A stretch of 64,000 nucleotides of DNA from an uncultured Myxococcales bacterium. Its GTDB lineage: Bacteria > Myxococcota_A > UBA9042. The position numbers and the translations under genes are program-made. The notes under the pieces were generated by a model. The model was not told the origin of the DNA. It did not search any database and saw nothing but the letters and a program-made list of their open reading frames with translations. How positions within the stretch are numbered: position 1 is the first letter of the stretch; every line of letters starts with the position of its first letter. Shown in pieces: positions 44,162 through 53,094 of this stretch. The DNA lies in NCBI GenBank assembly GCA_903896545.1, contig CAITYF010000051.1, forward strand, positions 43,147 through 107,146. Direction: 5' to 3'.

Positions 44162-44887
44162 ATGCGCGTTTCCTTGGCAGTTCTAGTTCTCTCCGCGGCG
44201 CTGGCCGCGTGCACGGCGAACACGTCGGGCGGTTACGGCGGTGTGTCTCTGGCGGATGCAGAGTCGGGCGACGTTGCGCTGGCGTTTGATTCCGCGGCGC
44301 CGAGTGACGTTGTGGCGGACGCAGCGGTCGCGGACGTTCACGACGCCGGCGCGACAGGCGATGGCGCGGCAAAGGTCTGTGCACCCACAGAATCCAAGGC
44401 GTGCATTTGCGTGACGGGCGCGGTCGGCGTTCAGGTCTGCAAGCCGGACCAGACGGGGTGGGGCTTGTGCGCGTGTACGGCGGTCGTGGACGGCGGCAGC
44501 CTGCCTGACAATCCGCCGCCTCCCGATGGCGGCGGCGGTCCCAAAGACGGCGGCGGTCCCAAAGATGGTGGCGGCGGCGGTGACGGCGGCGGCGGTCCAA
44601 AGGACGGCGGTGGCGGAGGCGGCGATGGCGGCGGTGGCGGCAACAGCAAGGAAGCGTGCGAACAGCTGAACTGCCCGACGGAGTGGAGCGACTGCCAGGC
44701 AGACGCGGGCTGCGTCGCCCTTTTAGAATGCAAGAAGACGTGCAAGGGCGACAAGACGTGTGCGGCGAGCTGTGTTTCGGCTGCGCCCGCGGCGTCGGCT
44801 ACGCTTGAAAAGTCGCTGGGTGACTGCAGCAAGACGAACGGCTGCGGCAACGCAGGTAGCGGTGCCGACGCGTCCGTCACGGACTAA
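44162..44887 (+). CDS. Cys-rich lipoprotein with Gly/Asp/Lys hinge
   Basis: 241-residue lipoprotein heading the sulfo operon. ATG 44162 follows ACAGGAG; the lipobox is LAAC. A Val/Asp/Ala tether is followed by a CxPTESKACICVTGAVGVQVCKP motif often seen in myxobacterial surface proteins, a hinge of GGGPKDGGG repeats (about 130-175) and a Cys-rich end (CEQLNCPTEWSDCQADAGC) like those at 32113 and 3096. Probably a surface component; function unknown. Confidence 0.7.
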   Translation: MRVSLAVLVLSAALAACTANTSGGYGGVSLADAESGDVALAFDSAAPSDVVADAAVADVHDAGATGDGAAKVCAPTESKACICVTGAVGVQVCKPDQTGWGLCACTAVVDGGSLPDNPPPPDGGGGPKDGGGPKDGGGGGDGGGGPKDGGGGGGDGGGGGNSKEACEQLNCPTEWSDCQADAGCVALLECKKTCKGDKTCAASCVSAAPAASATLEKSLGDCSKTNGCGNAGSGADASVTD

Positions 44888-44909
44888 CTGCTCGCCAACA
44901 GGAGGTGCC

Positions 44910-46610
44910 ATGGGCACGCCGACCTGGAAGATGCGCTCGCGCGACGTCGCTGTTGCCGCGTGCCTGTGGACAACTGCGTGTGCGGGGGCGACGAGTTCGC
45001 CTGCGGAATCGGCCAACGCCGAGAGCGACGTTTCTGCCGATGGGCAAGTCGGAACGGACGCGACTGCCGATGTTGTGGGCGACACCGCGGTATCCGTCGC
45101 GACCTGCGCCGAGGAACACCCGGAGCACACAGCGGGGCTCTTGCGGTGCCAAGCCGGTCACGCCGGTGGCTACTACCTCTATCCGGCCAAGCACCGCGGT
45201 GACGTGTTCCTGATCGACAAGCTTGGACGCCCCGTTCACACGTGGAACAAGAGCACGCTGGAACCCGGACAGTCGTGCTACCTGCGCGAAAACGGCAACC
45301 TCGTCCGCGCGGCGATGTTGAAAGGTGCCAGCAACATCGGCGGTGGCGAAGGCGGACGCATCGAAGAGTACGACTGGGACGACAACCTGGTCTGGTCGTT
45401 CGACTACGCGTCCAACGCCGCCGTGACGCACCACGACTTCAAGATCCTGCCCAACGGCAACCTGCTGATGCTGGCCGTGGAGCGCAAGTCCAAGGAGGAA
45501 GCGGCGGCGGTTGGCTTTGACACGAACCAGCTGAACGACGGCTACGTCGCGCCCGATTCCGTGCTGGAGTTCAAGAAGACAGGTCCGACGAGCTTTGAGA
45601 TTGTCTGGCAATGGCACGTTTGGGATCACCTGGTGCAAGGGCAGAACGCGGCGCTCGCCAATTTTGGCCAGCCGGCGGCGCACATCGGGCTCTTGCAGGT
45701 CAAAGGCGGCGCGCCGGCGTTCTGGAATCATGTGAACGCCATCGATTACAACCCGGCGACCGACCAGATCGTGCTCAGCGCGCGGTCGCACAACGAGCTC
45801 TGGGTGATTGACCACGCGACGACAACGGCGGAAGCGGCGGGGCACACGGGCGGCAAGCGCGGCAAAGGCGGCGATTTCCTCTACCGCTGGGGTAATCCGG
45901 TGAACTACGGCGGCGGTGGCAGCGATGCGCGGACGCTCTACAACCAACACGATGTGCAGTGGATCGCACCGGGGCTGCCGGGCGCGGGCAACATTTTGGT
46001 CTTCGACAACGGCCTCGATCGCCCAGGGCCCGCAGGTTTCTACTCGACCATCGACGAGCTGACCCCGGCGATGAACGCGGACGGTAGTTTGACGCCGCCG
46101 GTGCAAGGTCAGGCGTTTGGGCCAACTGGCTTGGTGTGGCAGTACGTCGCGGACCCGCCGGGCGACTTCTACTCGTCGGAGATTTCCGGCGCACAGCGCT
46201 TGCCCAACGGCAACACGATCATCTGCGAAGGCACGAAGGGGCACCTGTTTGAGGTGACGCCGGCTGGCCAAGTCGTCTGGAGTTATCTGAATCCGGTGCG
46301 CACGACGGGGCCGATGGCGCAGGGCGAGGTGGCGCCGCTTGACCCGAAAGGTCACCCGGAGACGGCGGTGTTCAAGGGCCACTGGTATCCGGAGACGTTT
46401 GCTGGCTTTGCCGGGCGCTCGCTGGCGCCGATCGCGGAGACGATCGAGACGCACGAGACCGCGTGCCCCGTCGCCAACGCCAACTACACCTGCGGAACGA
46501 CCGCAGATTGCGGGACACGCGGCGGCGTGGCGGCATCGACGTTCACGTGTGCCAACAGCGGCGTTTGCTGCTTCAAGCTCAGCCCCGCGGAAGCGGGCAA
46601 AGGACCGTGA
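44910..46610 (+). CDS. Arylsulfotransferase-fold lipoprotein (first of two)
   Basis: 566 residues. AGGAGG sits 6 bases before ATG 44910; the lipobox is TTAC. Residues about 70-505 are a propeller of the arylsulfotransferase (ASST) family: LRENGNLVRAA, DDNLVWSFDY, HHDFKILPNGNLLML, NHVNAIDYNPATDQIVLSAR, NQHDVQWIAPGLPGAGNILVFDNG. These His-containing turns match where ASSTs keep their catalytic His residues, so sulfate transfer between phenols is plausible but not proven. The end is a small Cys-rich module (six Cys). Its TGA overlaps the next ATG. Confidence 0.8.
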   Translation: MGTPTWKMRSRDVAVAACLWTTACAGATSSPAESANAESDVSADGQVGTDATADVVGDTAVSVATCAEEHPEHTAGLLRCQAGHAGGYYLYPAKHRGDVFLIDKLGRPVHTWNKSTLEPGQSCYLRENGNLVRAAMLKGASNIGGGEGGRIEEYDWDDNLVWSFDYASNAAVTHHDFKILPNGNLLMLAVERKSKEEAAAVGFDTNQLNDGYVAPDSVLEFKKTGPTSFEIVWQWHVWDHLVQGQNAALANFGQPAAHIGLLQVKGGAPAFWNHVNAIDYNPATDQIVLSARSHNELWVIDHATTTAEAAGHTGGKRGKGGDFLYRWGNPVNYGGGGSDARTLYNQHDVQWIAPGLPGAGNILVFDNGLDRPGPAGFYSTIDELTPAMNADGSLTPPVQGQAFGPTGLVWQYVADPPGDFYSSEISGAQRLPNGNTIICEGTKGHLFEVTPAGQVVWSYLNPVRTTGPMAQGEVAPLDPKGHPETAVFKGHWYPETFAGFAGRSLAPIAETIETHETACPVANANYTCGTTADCGTRGGVAASTFTCANSGVCCFKLSPAEAGKGP

Positions 46611-47941
46611 TGCGTGCGCTTGGCGTTTGGGCGATCGTCGGACTTACTGCTTGCGGCACCGCAGCGGTGGGCAGTGCGCCTGTGGATGTTGTCGCCTCAC
46701 CAGACGTCGTTGCTGCAGCGGATGTCGACGAAGTTCTGGAAGACGTACCGGTCGATGCCGCGGGAACGGATGCGACCACCAGCGACGGGAGCGCGCCGGG
46801 CAACGCGCAGGCTTGTCTGCTCCACACGACGAACGAAGCAGACTGCAAGGACTGTTGTGACTGCCAGGACCTGGCGTGTGCCGACGTCATCGCGTGTCGC
46901 GACGCGTGCCCCAGCTTGGACTTCAGCAAGAACGACGACGCCGCCAAGCTGACGCCGACGACCGTGCTTGGTCCGGGCGGCAACTACGGACTCTGTACTC
47001 AGGCGGCGACGGAAGATGCTTGCAAGTCCTGCTGCGAGTGCGATGGGAACTTTGCGTGCGGCGACAAGCGCCACTGCCGCGACGCCTGCGTGACGGCTGG
47101 CTCGACGTGGCCGACGCTGGAGCTGACGCAGTTGGGCGCGCCCGTGCAAGTTGTGGACACGCTACAGTTTGCAGAAGGTCCGGTGTGGAGCGCCCAGCTG
47201 AACGCGCTGCTGTTCTCCGACGTCAGCGCTGACACGATCTTCCGGCTGGACGAACCGGCGGCCTTGACCGTGTTCCGCAAGCCATCCCAGCACGCGAACG
47301 GACTGGCGCTGGATCCTGCGGGCGCGCTTCTGGCCTGCGAGCACAGCGCGCGGCGCGTGACACGCACGACGGCGGACGGCACGGTGACGGTGCTGGCGGA
47401 CAAGTGGCAGGGCAAGCCGCTCAACTCGCCCAACGACCTGACGATCGCCGCCGACGGCACCGTCTACTTCACTGATCCCACGTACGGCTTGGGCAACACG
47501 CCGTCGGACCTCGGTTTCACGGGGCTCTACCGCATCGCTGTCGACGGCACCCTTTCCTTGGAAGCGCAGCTGGACGGGCAACCCAACGGTGTCTCGGTCA
47601 CGCCTGGAGGGAAGTCGGTGCTGGTGGCGCTGACGACGGCGAACAAGATCGTCGCGTTTGACGTGGGCAAGTCCGGCGCGCTCGGCAAGGAGCACGCGTT
47701 CTTCAGCTTGGAGGCGCCCGACGGCTTCGCCGTGGATCAAGCGGGCAACGTCTACGTCGCGGGTCTGGAAGGCGGCAAGGGCGCCGTCGTCGTGCTCAAT
47801 CCCATCGGCAAGCGCTTGGGCTCGGTGCTCCTGGCGCATCAACCCACGAACTGCGGCTTTGGCGGTGCGGACGGTAAAACGCTCTACGTGACCGCGCGCG
47901 AGGCCGTGTACCGGATGTCCGTGCCTATTCCCGGACTGTGA
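46610..47941 (+). CDS. SMP-30/gluconolactonase-like lipoprotein with two Cys modules
   Basis: 443 residues, lipobox LTAC, coupled to the upstream gene by TGATG. After a Val/Asp-rich tether come two copies of a 35-residue Cys module (ADCKDCCDCQDLACAD...C..AC and DACKSCCECDGNFACGD...C..AC). Residues about 165-440 are a six-bladed SMP-30 propeller: FAEGPVW, HANGLALD, LNSPNDLTIAADGTVYFTDPTYG, metal-site Asn/Asp in place. The family includes lactonases and sugar-acid or ester hydrolases; substrate unknown. Confidence 0.8.
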   Translation: MRALGVWAIVGLTACGTAAVGSAPVDVVASPDVVAAADVDEVLEDVPVDAAGTDATTSDGSAPGNAQACLLHTTNEADCKDCCDCQDLACADVIACRDACPSLDFSKNDDAAKLTPTTVLGPGGNYGLCTQAATEDACKSCCECDGNFACGDKRHCRDACVTAGSTWPTLELTQLGAPVQVVDTLQFAEGPVWSAQLNALLFSDVSADTIFRLDEPAALTVFRKPSQHANGLALDPAGALLACEHSARRVTRTTADGTVTVLADKWQGKPLNSPNDLTIAADGTVYFTDPTYGLGNTPSDLGFTGLYRIAVDGTLSLEAQLDGQPNGVSVTPGGKSVLVALTTANKIVAFDVGKSGALGKEHAFFSLEAPDGFAVDQAGNVYVAGLEGGKGAVVVLNPIGKRLGSVLLAHQPTNCGFGGADGKTLYVTAREAVYRMSVPIPGL

Positions 47942-47953
47942 ACAGGAGTCGCC

Positions 47954-49666
47954 ATGAAGGTTCTCTTCCCCCGCTTGATTTCCGCACTGTTGCTCCTCGT
48001 CGCGCTGCCGGTGAACGCCTATCAGGCCATGCAAGGTCCGACGCAGCTGCTCCTCTGGGACAAGAACGCCGCATTCAACGGCTACACGCTTTTTGCCGCG
48101 CACGGTCGGACGTACTTGATCGACATGCAGGGCAACCTGATCCACACGTGGAACCTGGGTACCAATCCCAAGCTGCAACCCGACGGTCACATCGTGGACG
48201 CCGGCAAGGACGATCCGAGCGGCTTTGGCGGTTTTGTCGAGCTGGACTGGGACGGCAACACGGTCTGGCAGTACAACGAACCGCGCAAGGACTACGCGCC
48301 GCACCACGACTTTGTGCGCATTTTCAACAAGAAGCTGAACGCGTACACGACGATGTACATCGCCAACAAGACCATCACGAACGCGCAGGCGCTGGCGGTG
48401 GGCGCCGACCCGAAGAACGGGCCGTATGACGGCGCGCAGATCGACGCGATTGTGGAAGTCGACATGAGCGGAACGGTCGTGTGGGAATGGTGGTTTCTGG
48501 ACCACATGACGCAGGACGACAACGCGAGCTGGGCGAACTACGTCGGCGCGGGGAAGACGGTCGCGGCGGCGCCGGGGCGTTTGGACGTGAATCTGGCGGG
48601 GCGACCGCTGCGCAAGGATTGGCTGCACTGCAACTCGATGGACTACAACGCGGAGCTGGATCAGGTCGTTATCAACGCGGTCGGTGGCGAATTCTACGTG
48701 GTGGACCACGGCGGGACTTTTGTCACGGGCGATCCGGCGGCCAGCATCGCTGCGGCGGCGAGTGCGAAGGGCGATTTTCTGTATCGGTTTGGCGATCCAG
48801 CTGTCTACAAGCAGGGCGACCCGCCGTCCGTGACGGAGAACTGGAACAACGTCTCTGCCGGTCACAAGCAGATTGGCGGCGCGCACGACGTCCATTGGAT
48901 TCGTCCCGGCTTGCCCGGTGCGGGTCGCTTCCTCATCTTCGACAACGCACAGTACATGTTCGAACGCACGTGGCAGAGCTACGGCGTGGAGATTGACGGA
49001 TTTCTGGGGGCCAACAAGGCCGTGGCGGACCACTACGTGAACCCGCCGGAAGCGGGCTACACGACGCTCCAGCCTGACAAGGACACGCACAAGCCGCAGA
49101 AGTTTCAGTCCAACCAGATCACGTGGCGCTGGGGCACGCTCAGTCCGTCGGGCATGTCCGGGCACATTGGCGGCAGCGTACAGCGGTTGGCCAATGGCAA
49201 CACGTTGATTTGCGCCGACACGGAGGGGCACTTCGTCGAGATCACCGCGGACGGCAAGCTGGCGTGGGAGTACATCAGCCCAGTCATCAAAGGCGCGCCC
49301 GCGGTGGCGGTGATGCAGGACGCGCTGCCGATGACGAACTCCGTATTTCGCGCGTATCGCTTTGCACCTGACGACCCGGCGTTTGCCGGTCGCGCTTTGG
49401 TTCCCCAAGGGACGATCGCTGCCACAACGGATGCGGGCACGCCGACGGAAGTGGACGCTGGTTCGACGACGGATGTGTCAGTTGTCGATGCTGTCTCCGG
49501 TGCGGATGGGACCGACGCCGCAGCGCCGACGGCGTGCGAGTGCCCGAAGTCAGGGTGCCAAGCGGCCAGAACGGGCGGCTCGACGTCGCTTGTCGCGCTG
49601 TTCGCAGGTCTCGCGGCACTGCTCGCGCGGCGTCGTTTTCGTGTTCAACGGGGGGAAGCCAAATGA
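47954..49666 (+). CDS. Arylsulfotransferase-fold protein with MYXO-CTERM-like tail
   Basis: 570 residues. Signal peptide MKVLFPRLISALLLLVALPVNA, not a lipoprotein. The propeller shares the first copy's motifs: HHDFVRIFNKKLNAYTT, LHCNSMDYNAELDQVVINA, GAHDVHWIRPGLPGAGRFLIFDN. The end has an Asp/Val tether, ACECPKSGC, then a hydrophobic helix and RRR, the layout of MYXO-CTERM anchors. In this operon it is the only member not predicted as a lipoprotein. Its end overlaps the sulfatase start (ATGA). Confidence 0.8.
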   Translation: MKVLFPRLISALLLLVALPVNAYQAMQGPTQLLLWDKNAAFNGYTLFAAHGRTYLIDMQGNLIHTWNLGTNPKLQPDGHIVDAGKDDPSGFGGFVELDWDGNTVWQYNEPRKDYAPHHDFVRIFNKKLNAYTTMYIANKTITNAQALAVGADPKNGPYDGAQIDAIVEVDMSGTVVWEWWFLDHMTQDDNASWANYVGAGKTVAAAPGRLDVNLAGRPLRKDWLHCNSMDYNAELDQVVINAVGGEFYVVDHGGTFVTGDPAASIAAAASAKGDFLYRFGDPAVYKQGDPPSVTENWNNVSAGHKQIGGAHDVHWIRPGLPGAGRFLIFDNAQYMFERTWQSYGVEIDGFLGANKAVADHYVNPPEAGYTTLQPDKDTHKPQKFQSNQITWRWGTLSPSGMSGHIGGSVQRLANGNTLICADTEGHFVEITADGKLAWEYISPVIKGAPAVAVMQDALPMTNSVFRAYRFAPDDPAFAGRALVPQGTIAATTDAGTPTEVDAGSTTDVSVVDAVSGADGTDAAAPTACECPKSGCQAARTGGSTSLVALFAGLAALLARRRFRVQRGEAK

Positions 49667-51156
49667 AGTTGCTCAAGAAAATGGCGGCAAGAGCCGTGCT
49701 CCTGTGGCCTCTCGCGTGCGGCGCTCCGGCGAGCGGAGGGGGCGCAGCGGTTGAACCGATCGTCGATGCCGCGGTCGATGGTGTCCTGGACGTTGCGGCC
49801 ACGGATCAGCCAGATACCGGCGTGCAGATCGACGTTGTCGTGGGCGACGCAGCGGCGGATGCGACCAAGCCGTCGGGAACACGGCCGAACTTCGTCATCT
49901 TCGTCGGTGAGGCGATTGGCTGGACGGGAACGTCGGTGCAGCTCGATCCGAATGTGCCGTCCATCAACAACACGGAATTCCAGACGCCGAATCTGGACGA
50001 AATGGCGCAAAATGGCGCGCGCTTTTCGCACTTCTACGCGGCCTCCCCGCGGTGCATGCCGACTCGCGCCGCGCTGTTCTCCGGGCAAAGTCCGGCGCGC
50101 TTGCACATGACCTTCATCCCTGCCGACGCGTCCGGTGCTGCCGGCAACGGCACGGTGACGCCGCCGACGACGGTGACGGACCTGCCGTCGACCACGCCGA
50201 CCATCGCGTCCTACTTGAAGGGAGGTGGTTATGCGACGGCGCACTACGGCAAGTGGCACGCGGGCAACACGGCGCCCGAAAAATACGGCTATGACGTGAG
50301 CGATGGTCCGACGTCGAACACGGGACCGGGCAAAGTGAAGACGCCCAATCCAGTCGAAGTGTACGGCATGACCGACCGCGCGCTGGCGTTCATCGAACAA
50401 GCGGTGAAGGACGGCAAGCCGTTTTACGTCCACATTTCCAACTACAACGCCCGCGATACCACCGAGGTCACCGCCGATTCGCTTGCCAAAGTGCAGGCGC
50501 TCAATCCGGGGATTACGGACCCGAAGCAGATTGGGCTCATCGCGGGCGGCTTGGATTTTGACATCAACATCGGGCGAATTCGCGCCAAGTTGAAGGAACT
50601 GGGCGTCGCGGACAACACGTACACGCTCTACACCTCGGACCATGGCGGTCAGGACAACTGGTCCAACGCGCCGCTGGCGGAGAACAAAGGCACGGTCTGG
50701 GAGGGCGGCATTCGCGTGCCGCTGGTTTGGAGTGGTCCGTCGATTCCAGCCGGAATGGAGACGGCCAAACGCGCGACGACGGTGGACATCTTCCGCACCA
50801 TCGCGACCTTGGCCGGGCTGAACGTGCCGCTGCCGGATGCGCTGGAGGGCGGCGACTTGACGCAGCTTCTGCAAGGCGACGGCAACGCGCTGATTCAGCG
50901 CCCCTACGAGCCCCTGGTCATCCACTTTCCGCACTACGACCATGACCCGCTGGGGCCGGCAAGCGCGATCCTGCTGGGCGACTTCAAGTTCGTGCGGTTC
51001 TACCAGGGGAACCTGCTCAAGCTCTTTGACCTGAGCAAGGACCTCTCTGAAAAGAACGACTTGTCGACGCAGATGCCCGACAAAGTGGCGGCGCTCGACG
51101 CGGCGCTGCAGGCGTACTTGCAGGCCGTGGGTGCGCAAATGCCGGTGGTGAAGTGA
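49663..51156 (+). CDS. Sulfatase-family lipoprotein with altered metal site
   Basis: 497 residues, lipobox LAC at residues 17-19. Formylglycine site Cys131-M-P-T-R135 (CxPxR) and the GQSPARLH helix are intact, as are YTSDHGGQDNW and EGGIRVPLVW. The first metal motif, normally DD before LGW/Y, reads VGEAIGWTG (residues 81-89), so two Asp ligands are replaced by Glu/Ala. It may be inactive, use another metal, or bind rather than cleave. Coupled to both neighbours. Confidence 0.85.
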   Translation: MKLLKKMAARAVLLWPLACGAPASGGGAAVEPIVDAAVDGVLDVAATDQPDTGVQIDVVVGDAAADATKPSGTRPNFVIFVGEAIGWTGTSVQLDPNVPSINNTEFQTPNLDEMAQNGARFSHFYAASPRCMPTRAALFSGQSPARLHMTFIPADASGAAGNGTVTPPTTVTDLPSTTPTIASYLKGGGYATAHYGKWHAGNTAPEKYGYDVSDGPTSNTGPGKVKTPNPVEVYGMTDRALAFIEQAVKDGKPFYVHISNYNARDTTEVTADSLAKVQALNPGITDPKQIGLIAGGLDFDINIGRIRAKLKELGVADNTYTLYTSDHGGQDNWSNAPLAENKGTVWEGGIRVPLVWSGPSIPAGMETAKRATTVDIFRTIATLAGLNVPLPDALEGGDLTQLLQGDGNALIQRPYEPLVIHFPHYDHDPLGPASAILLGDFKFVRFYQGNLLKLFDLSKDLSEKNDLSTQMPDKVAALDAALQAYLQAVGAQMPVVK

Positions 51157-52331
51157 TGCGGGCGTTGTGGTGGCTGGCTGCAGCCGCTTGTGGGTGTTCG
51201 CCGGCGGCGTCGGTTGAGACGGAGGTGGCGGATGCTGTGGCGGACGTCGGCGTGTCGGAAATCGCGTCCACCGATGTCGTTGCCGCTGCCGATGCGGTCG
51301 ATGCAGCGGTTGTGGCGAAGGACCCAACGGTTGCAGAGCAGCTTCAAGCGATCCCCGCAGGCACGTTCTCCATGGGCGACCACAGCGGGCAGGGTAGCGA
51401 AGACCCCAAGCATCCCAGTGACGAGCTGCCGCTGCACGACGTGACGTTGGCCGCGTTTGCGCTGGGGCGCTTTGAAGTGACCAATGACCGTTTTGCCGCG
51501 TTCCTCAACGACGTCGGGAACTCGGGCGGAATCGACATCGCGGGAAGCGCCGTGTACGGCCACACCGACGGCGCGCTCTACGCAGGGCTCGCTGGCGACG
51601 GGCTCTACAGCCGCATCGCTTGGAATGGCGCAGCTTTTTCCGTTGAGACCGCGCGCGGCAATCACCCGGTCGTCGACATCCGCTGGGAGGGCGCGCTCGC
51701 CTACTGCAACTGGTTGAGCGTCCGCTACGGCTTCCAGCCGCTGTGCGACGTCAAGTCCGGCGTATGCGACCTGACCGGACACGGCTTTCGCCTCCCGACC
51801 GAAGCAGAGTGGGAGTACGCCGCCCGCGGCGGTCAAACCGCGCCGTATCGCATCTTCCCGTGGGGCGACGACGTCAACGCGGACGGCACGTTGGCCAATT
51901 GGCAGGACTCGTTGGACCCGTTTGAGGCAGGCGCGCTGCCGTGGACGACGCCCGTGGGCTTTTACGACGGCTCGACGCACGCGAAAGCCGATTTTGCTTG
52001 GCCAGGTGACCAGCAGACGTACGCGACGCGCAATGCCGTGAATGGCTATGGCCTGCACGACGTCTCAGGCAACGTGTGGGAACTGGTCTACGACTGGTAC
52101 GCGGCGGATTACTACAAGAACAGCGCCGCGCATGATCCGCCCGGTCCGATGGCAGGCCAGCCCATGCCGGATGGCAAGCCTTATCGCGCGATGCGCGGAG
52201 GCAACTGGTACAATGGCAAAGAGTATTTTGGCCACGGCCGCGTCGCCAATCGCAATCCTACGTACTTCCGCGGGCCGTTGGATCCGAACCATCCTTGGTA
52301 TCACGTCGGCTTTCGCGTGCTCTTGAAGTGA
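51156..52331 (+). CDS. SUMF1-domain lipoprotein (formylglycine-generating-enzyme fold, active-site Cys absent)
   Basis: 391 residues. ATG 51156 overlaps the sulfatase TGA; GTG 51153 is possible. Lipobox LAAAAC. The SUMF1 fold is complete: PAGTFSMGD, FEVTNDRFAAF, HPVVDIRWEGALAYCNWLS, FRLPTEAEWEYAARGG, FPWGDD, VSGNVWELVYDWY, MRGGNWYNGKEYFGHG, HVGFRVLLK. In true formylglycine generators two Cys follow the RGGSW motif; here that stretch (WYNGKEYFGHG) has none. So activation of the sulfatase by this protein is doubtful. Confidence 0.85.
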   Translation: MRALWWLAAAACGCSPAASVETEVADAVADVGVSEIASTDVVAAADAVDAAVVAKDPTVAEQLQAIPAGTFSMGDHSGQGSEDPKHPSDELPLHDVTLAAFALGRFEVTNDRFAAFLNDVGNSGGIDIAGSAVYGHTDGALYAGLAGDGLYSRIAWNGAAFSVETARGNHPVVDIRWEGALAYCNWLSVRYGFQPLCDVKSGVCDLTGHGFRLPTEAEWEYAARGGQTAPYRIFPWGDDVNADGTLANWQDSLDPFEAGALPWTTPVGFYDGSTHAKADFAWPGDQQTYATRNAVNGYGLHDVSGNVWELVYDWYAADYYKNSAAHDPPGPMAGQPMPDGKPYRAMRGGNWYNGKEYFGHGRVANRNPTYFRGPLDPNHPWYHVGFRVLLK

Positions 52332-52338
52332 CGACGTG

Positions 52339-53094
52339 TCACTGGCTTGGGCAATTCGCGCAGATGAAGGGGTCGGCTTTGCCCTTGGCGCAGTCGATCG
52401 CGACTTTGTTCGGCGAGGGGCAGGCGGCGGTGAAGCCGGACTGCGTACTGTCGCACTCCGTGATGGGAAACAGATTGGACGGCACCTGCGCAAAGACCTT
52501 GAGTTCCGTGTTCGTTGCCGAGTCGACAGCCAGCGGTACGTGACCGTATTTCTTGCACGACTGCCCGACTGCGCCTTGCACGAGCACGCGACTGTAGCCG
52601 GGCGGCAGCGGCGCGGCGAGCCACGGGGCTTGCAGACCGTTGGGCGCAAAGGCGATGGCCCGTTGCCCCGTCGCGCCGCCAACAAGCTTGTCCGTGTCGC
52701 GATCAAAAACGCCGTTCTCGTTTGCGTCGACGTACGCGGCAATGACCGCGAGCGCGTACACGCCGTCCGCTTCGTGCAGCAGCGCCACGTCCGGCGGCGG
52801 ATTGTGGATCGCCAGCTCATAGCGGGCAGGGAAGACCGCAACGAGAGAGAACGTCTGCTGCGTTGTCACCATCAGCAGCGTGTCCGCCTGTGTGCCTTTG
52901 GGACCCAGCCAGAGCACGGCCAGCCGCAGCGTTCCAGCGGGGAAGAGGCTCGGCGCATCGGGCGATTTTTCGATCATCCGGACTTCGCCGCTCACGGTCA
53001 GCAGCGGCTCGCCCAAATAGGACCCGTCCACCAGCGACGCATCGCAGCTGGTTGCCAAGCCAAGACCGAGCAGGAGCGTGTGGCGTAGTTTCAT
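52339..53094 (-). CDS. Exported lipoprotein of unknown function (last gene of the caspase operon)
   Basis: 251 residues; lipobox TSC at residues 15-17. Two beta-rich halves follow (VSGEVRMI..LRLAVLWL; TFSLVAVFPARYELAIHNPP) with an EF-hand-like acidic loop YVDANENGVFDRD near residue 140. Three or four Cys near the end. No family recognised. ATG overlaps the caspase gene's TGA. Its stop is 7 bases from the convergent SUMF1 stop. Confidence 0.68.
   Translation of the reverse strand: MKLRHTLLLGLGLATSCDASLVDGSYLGEPLLTVSGEVRMIEKSPDAPSLFPAGTLRLAVLWLGPKGTQADTLLMVTTQQTFSLVAVFPARYELAIHNPPPDVALLHEADGVYALAVIAAYVDANENGVFDRDTDKLVGGATGQRAIAFAPNGLQAPWLAAPLPPGYSRVLVQGAVGQSCKKYGHVPLAVDSATNTELKVFAQVPSNLFPITECDSTQSGFTAACPSPNKVAIDCAKGKADPFICANCPSQ

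Noticed and set aside
47162..49408. 748-codon open frame on the minus strand
   Set aside because: Antisense to the SMP-30 and second ASST genes; no motifs and biased Arg/His/Val composition.
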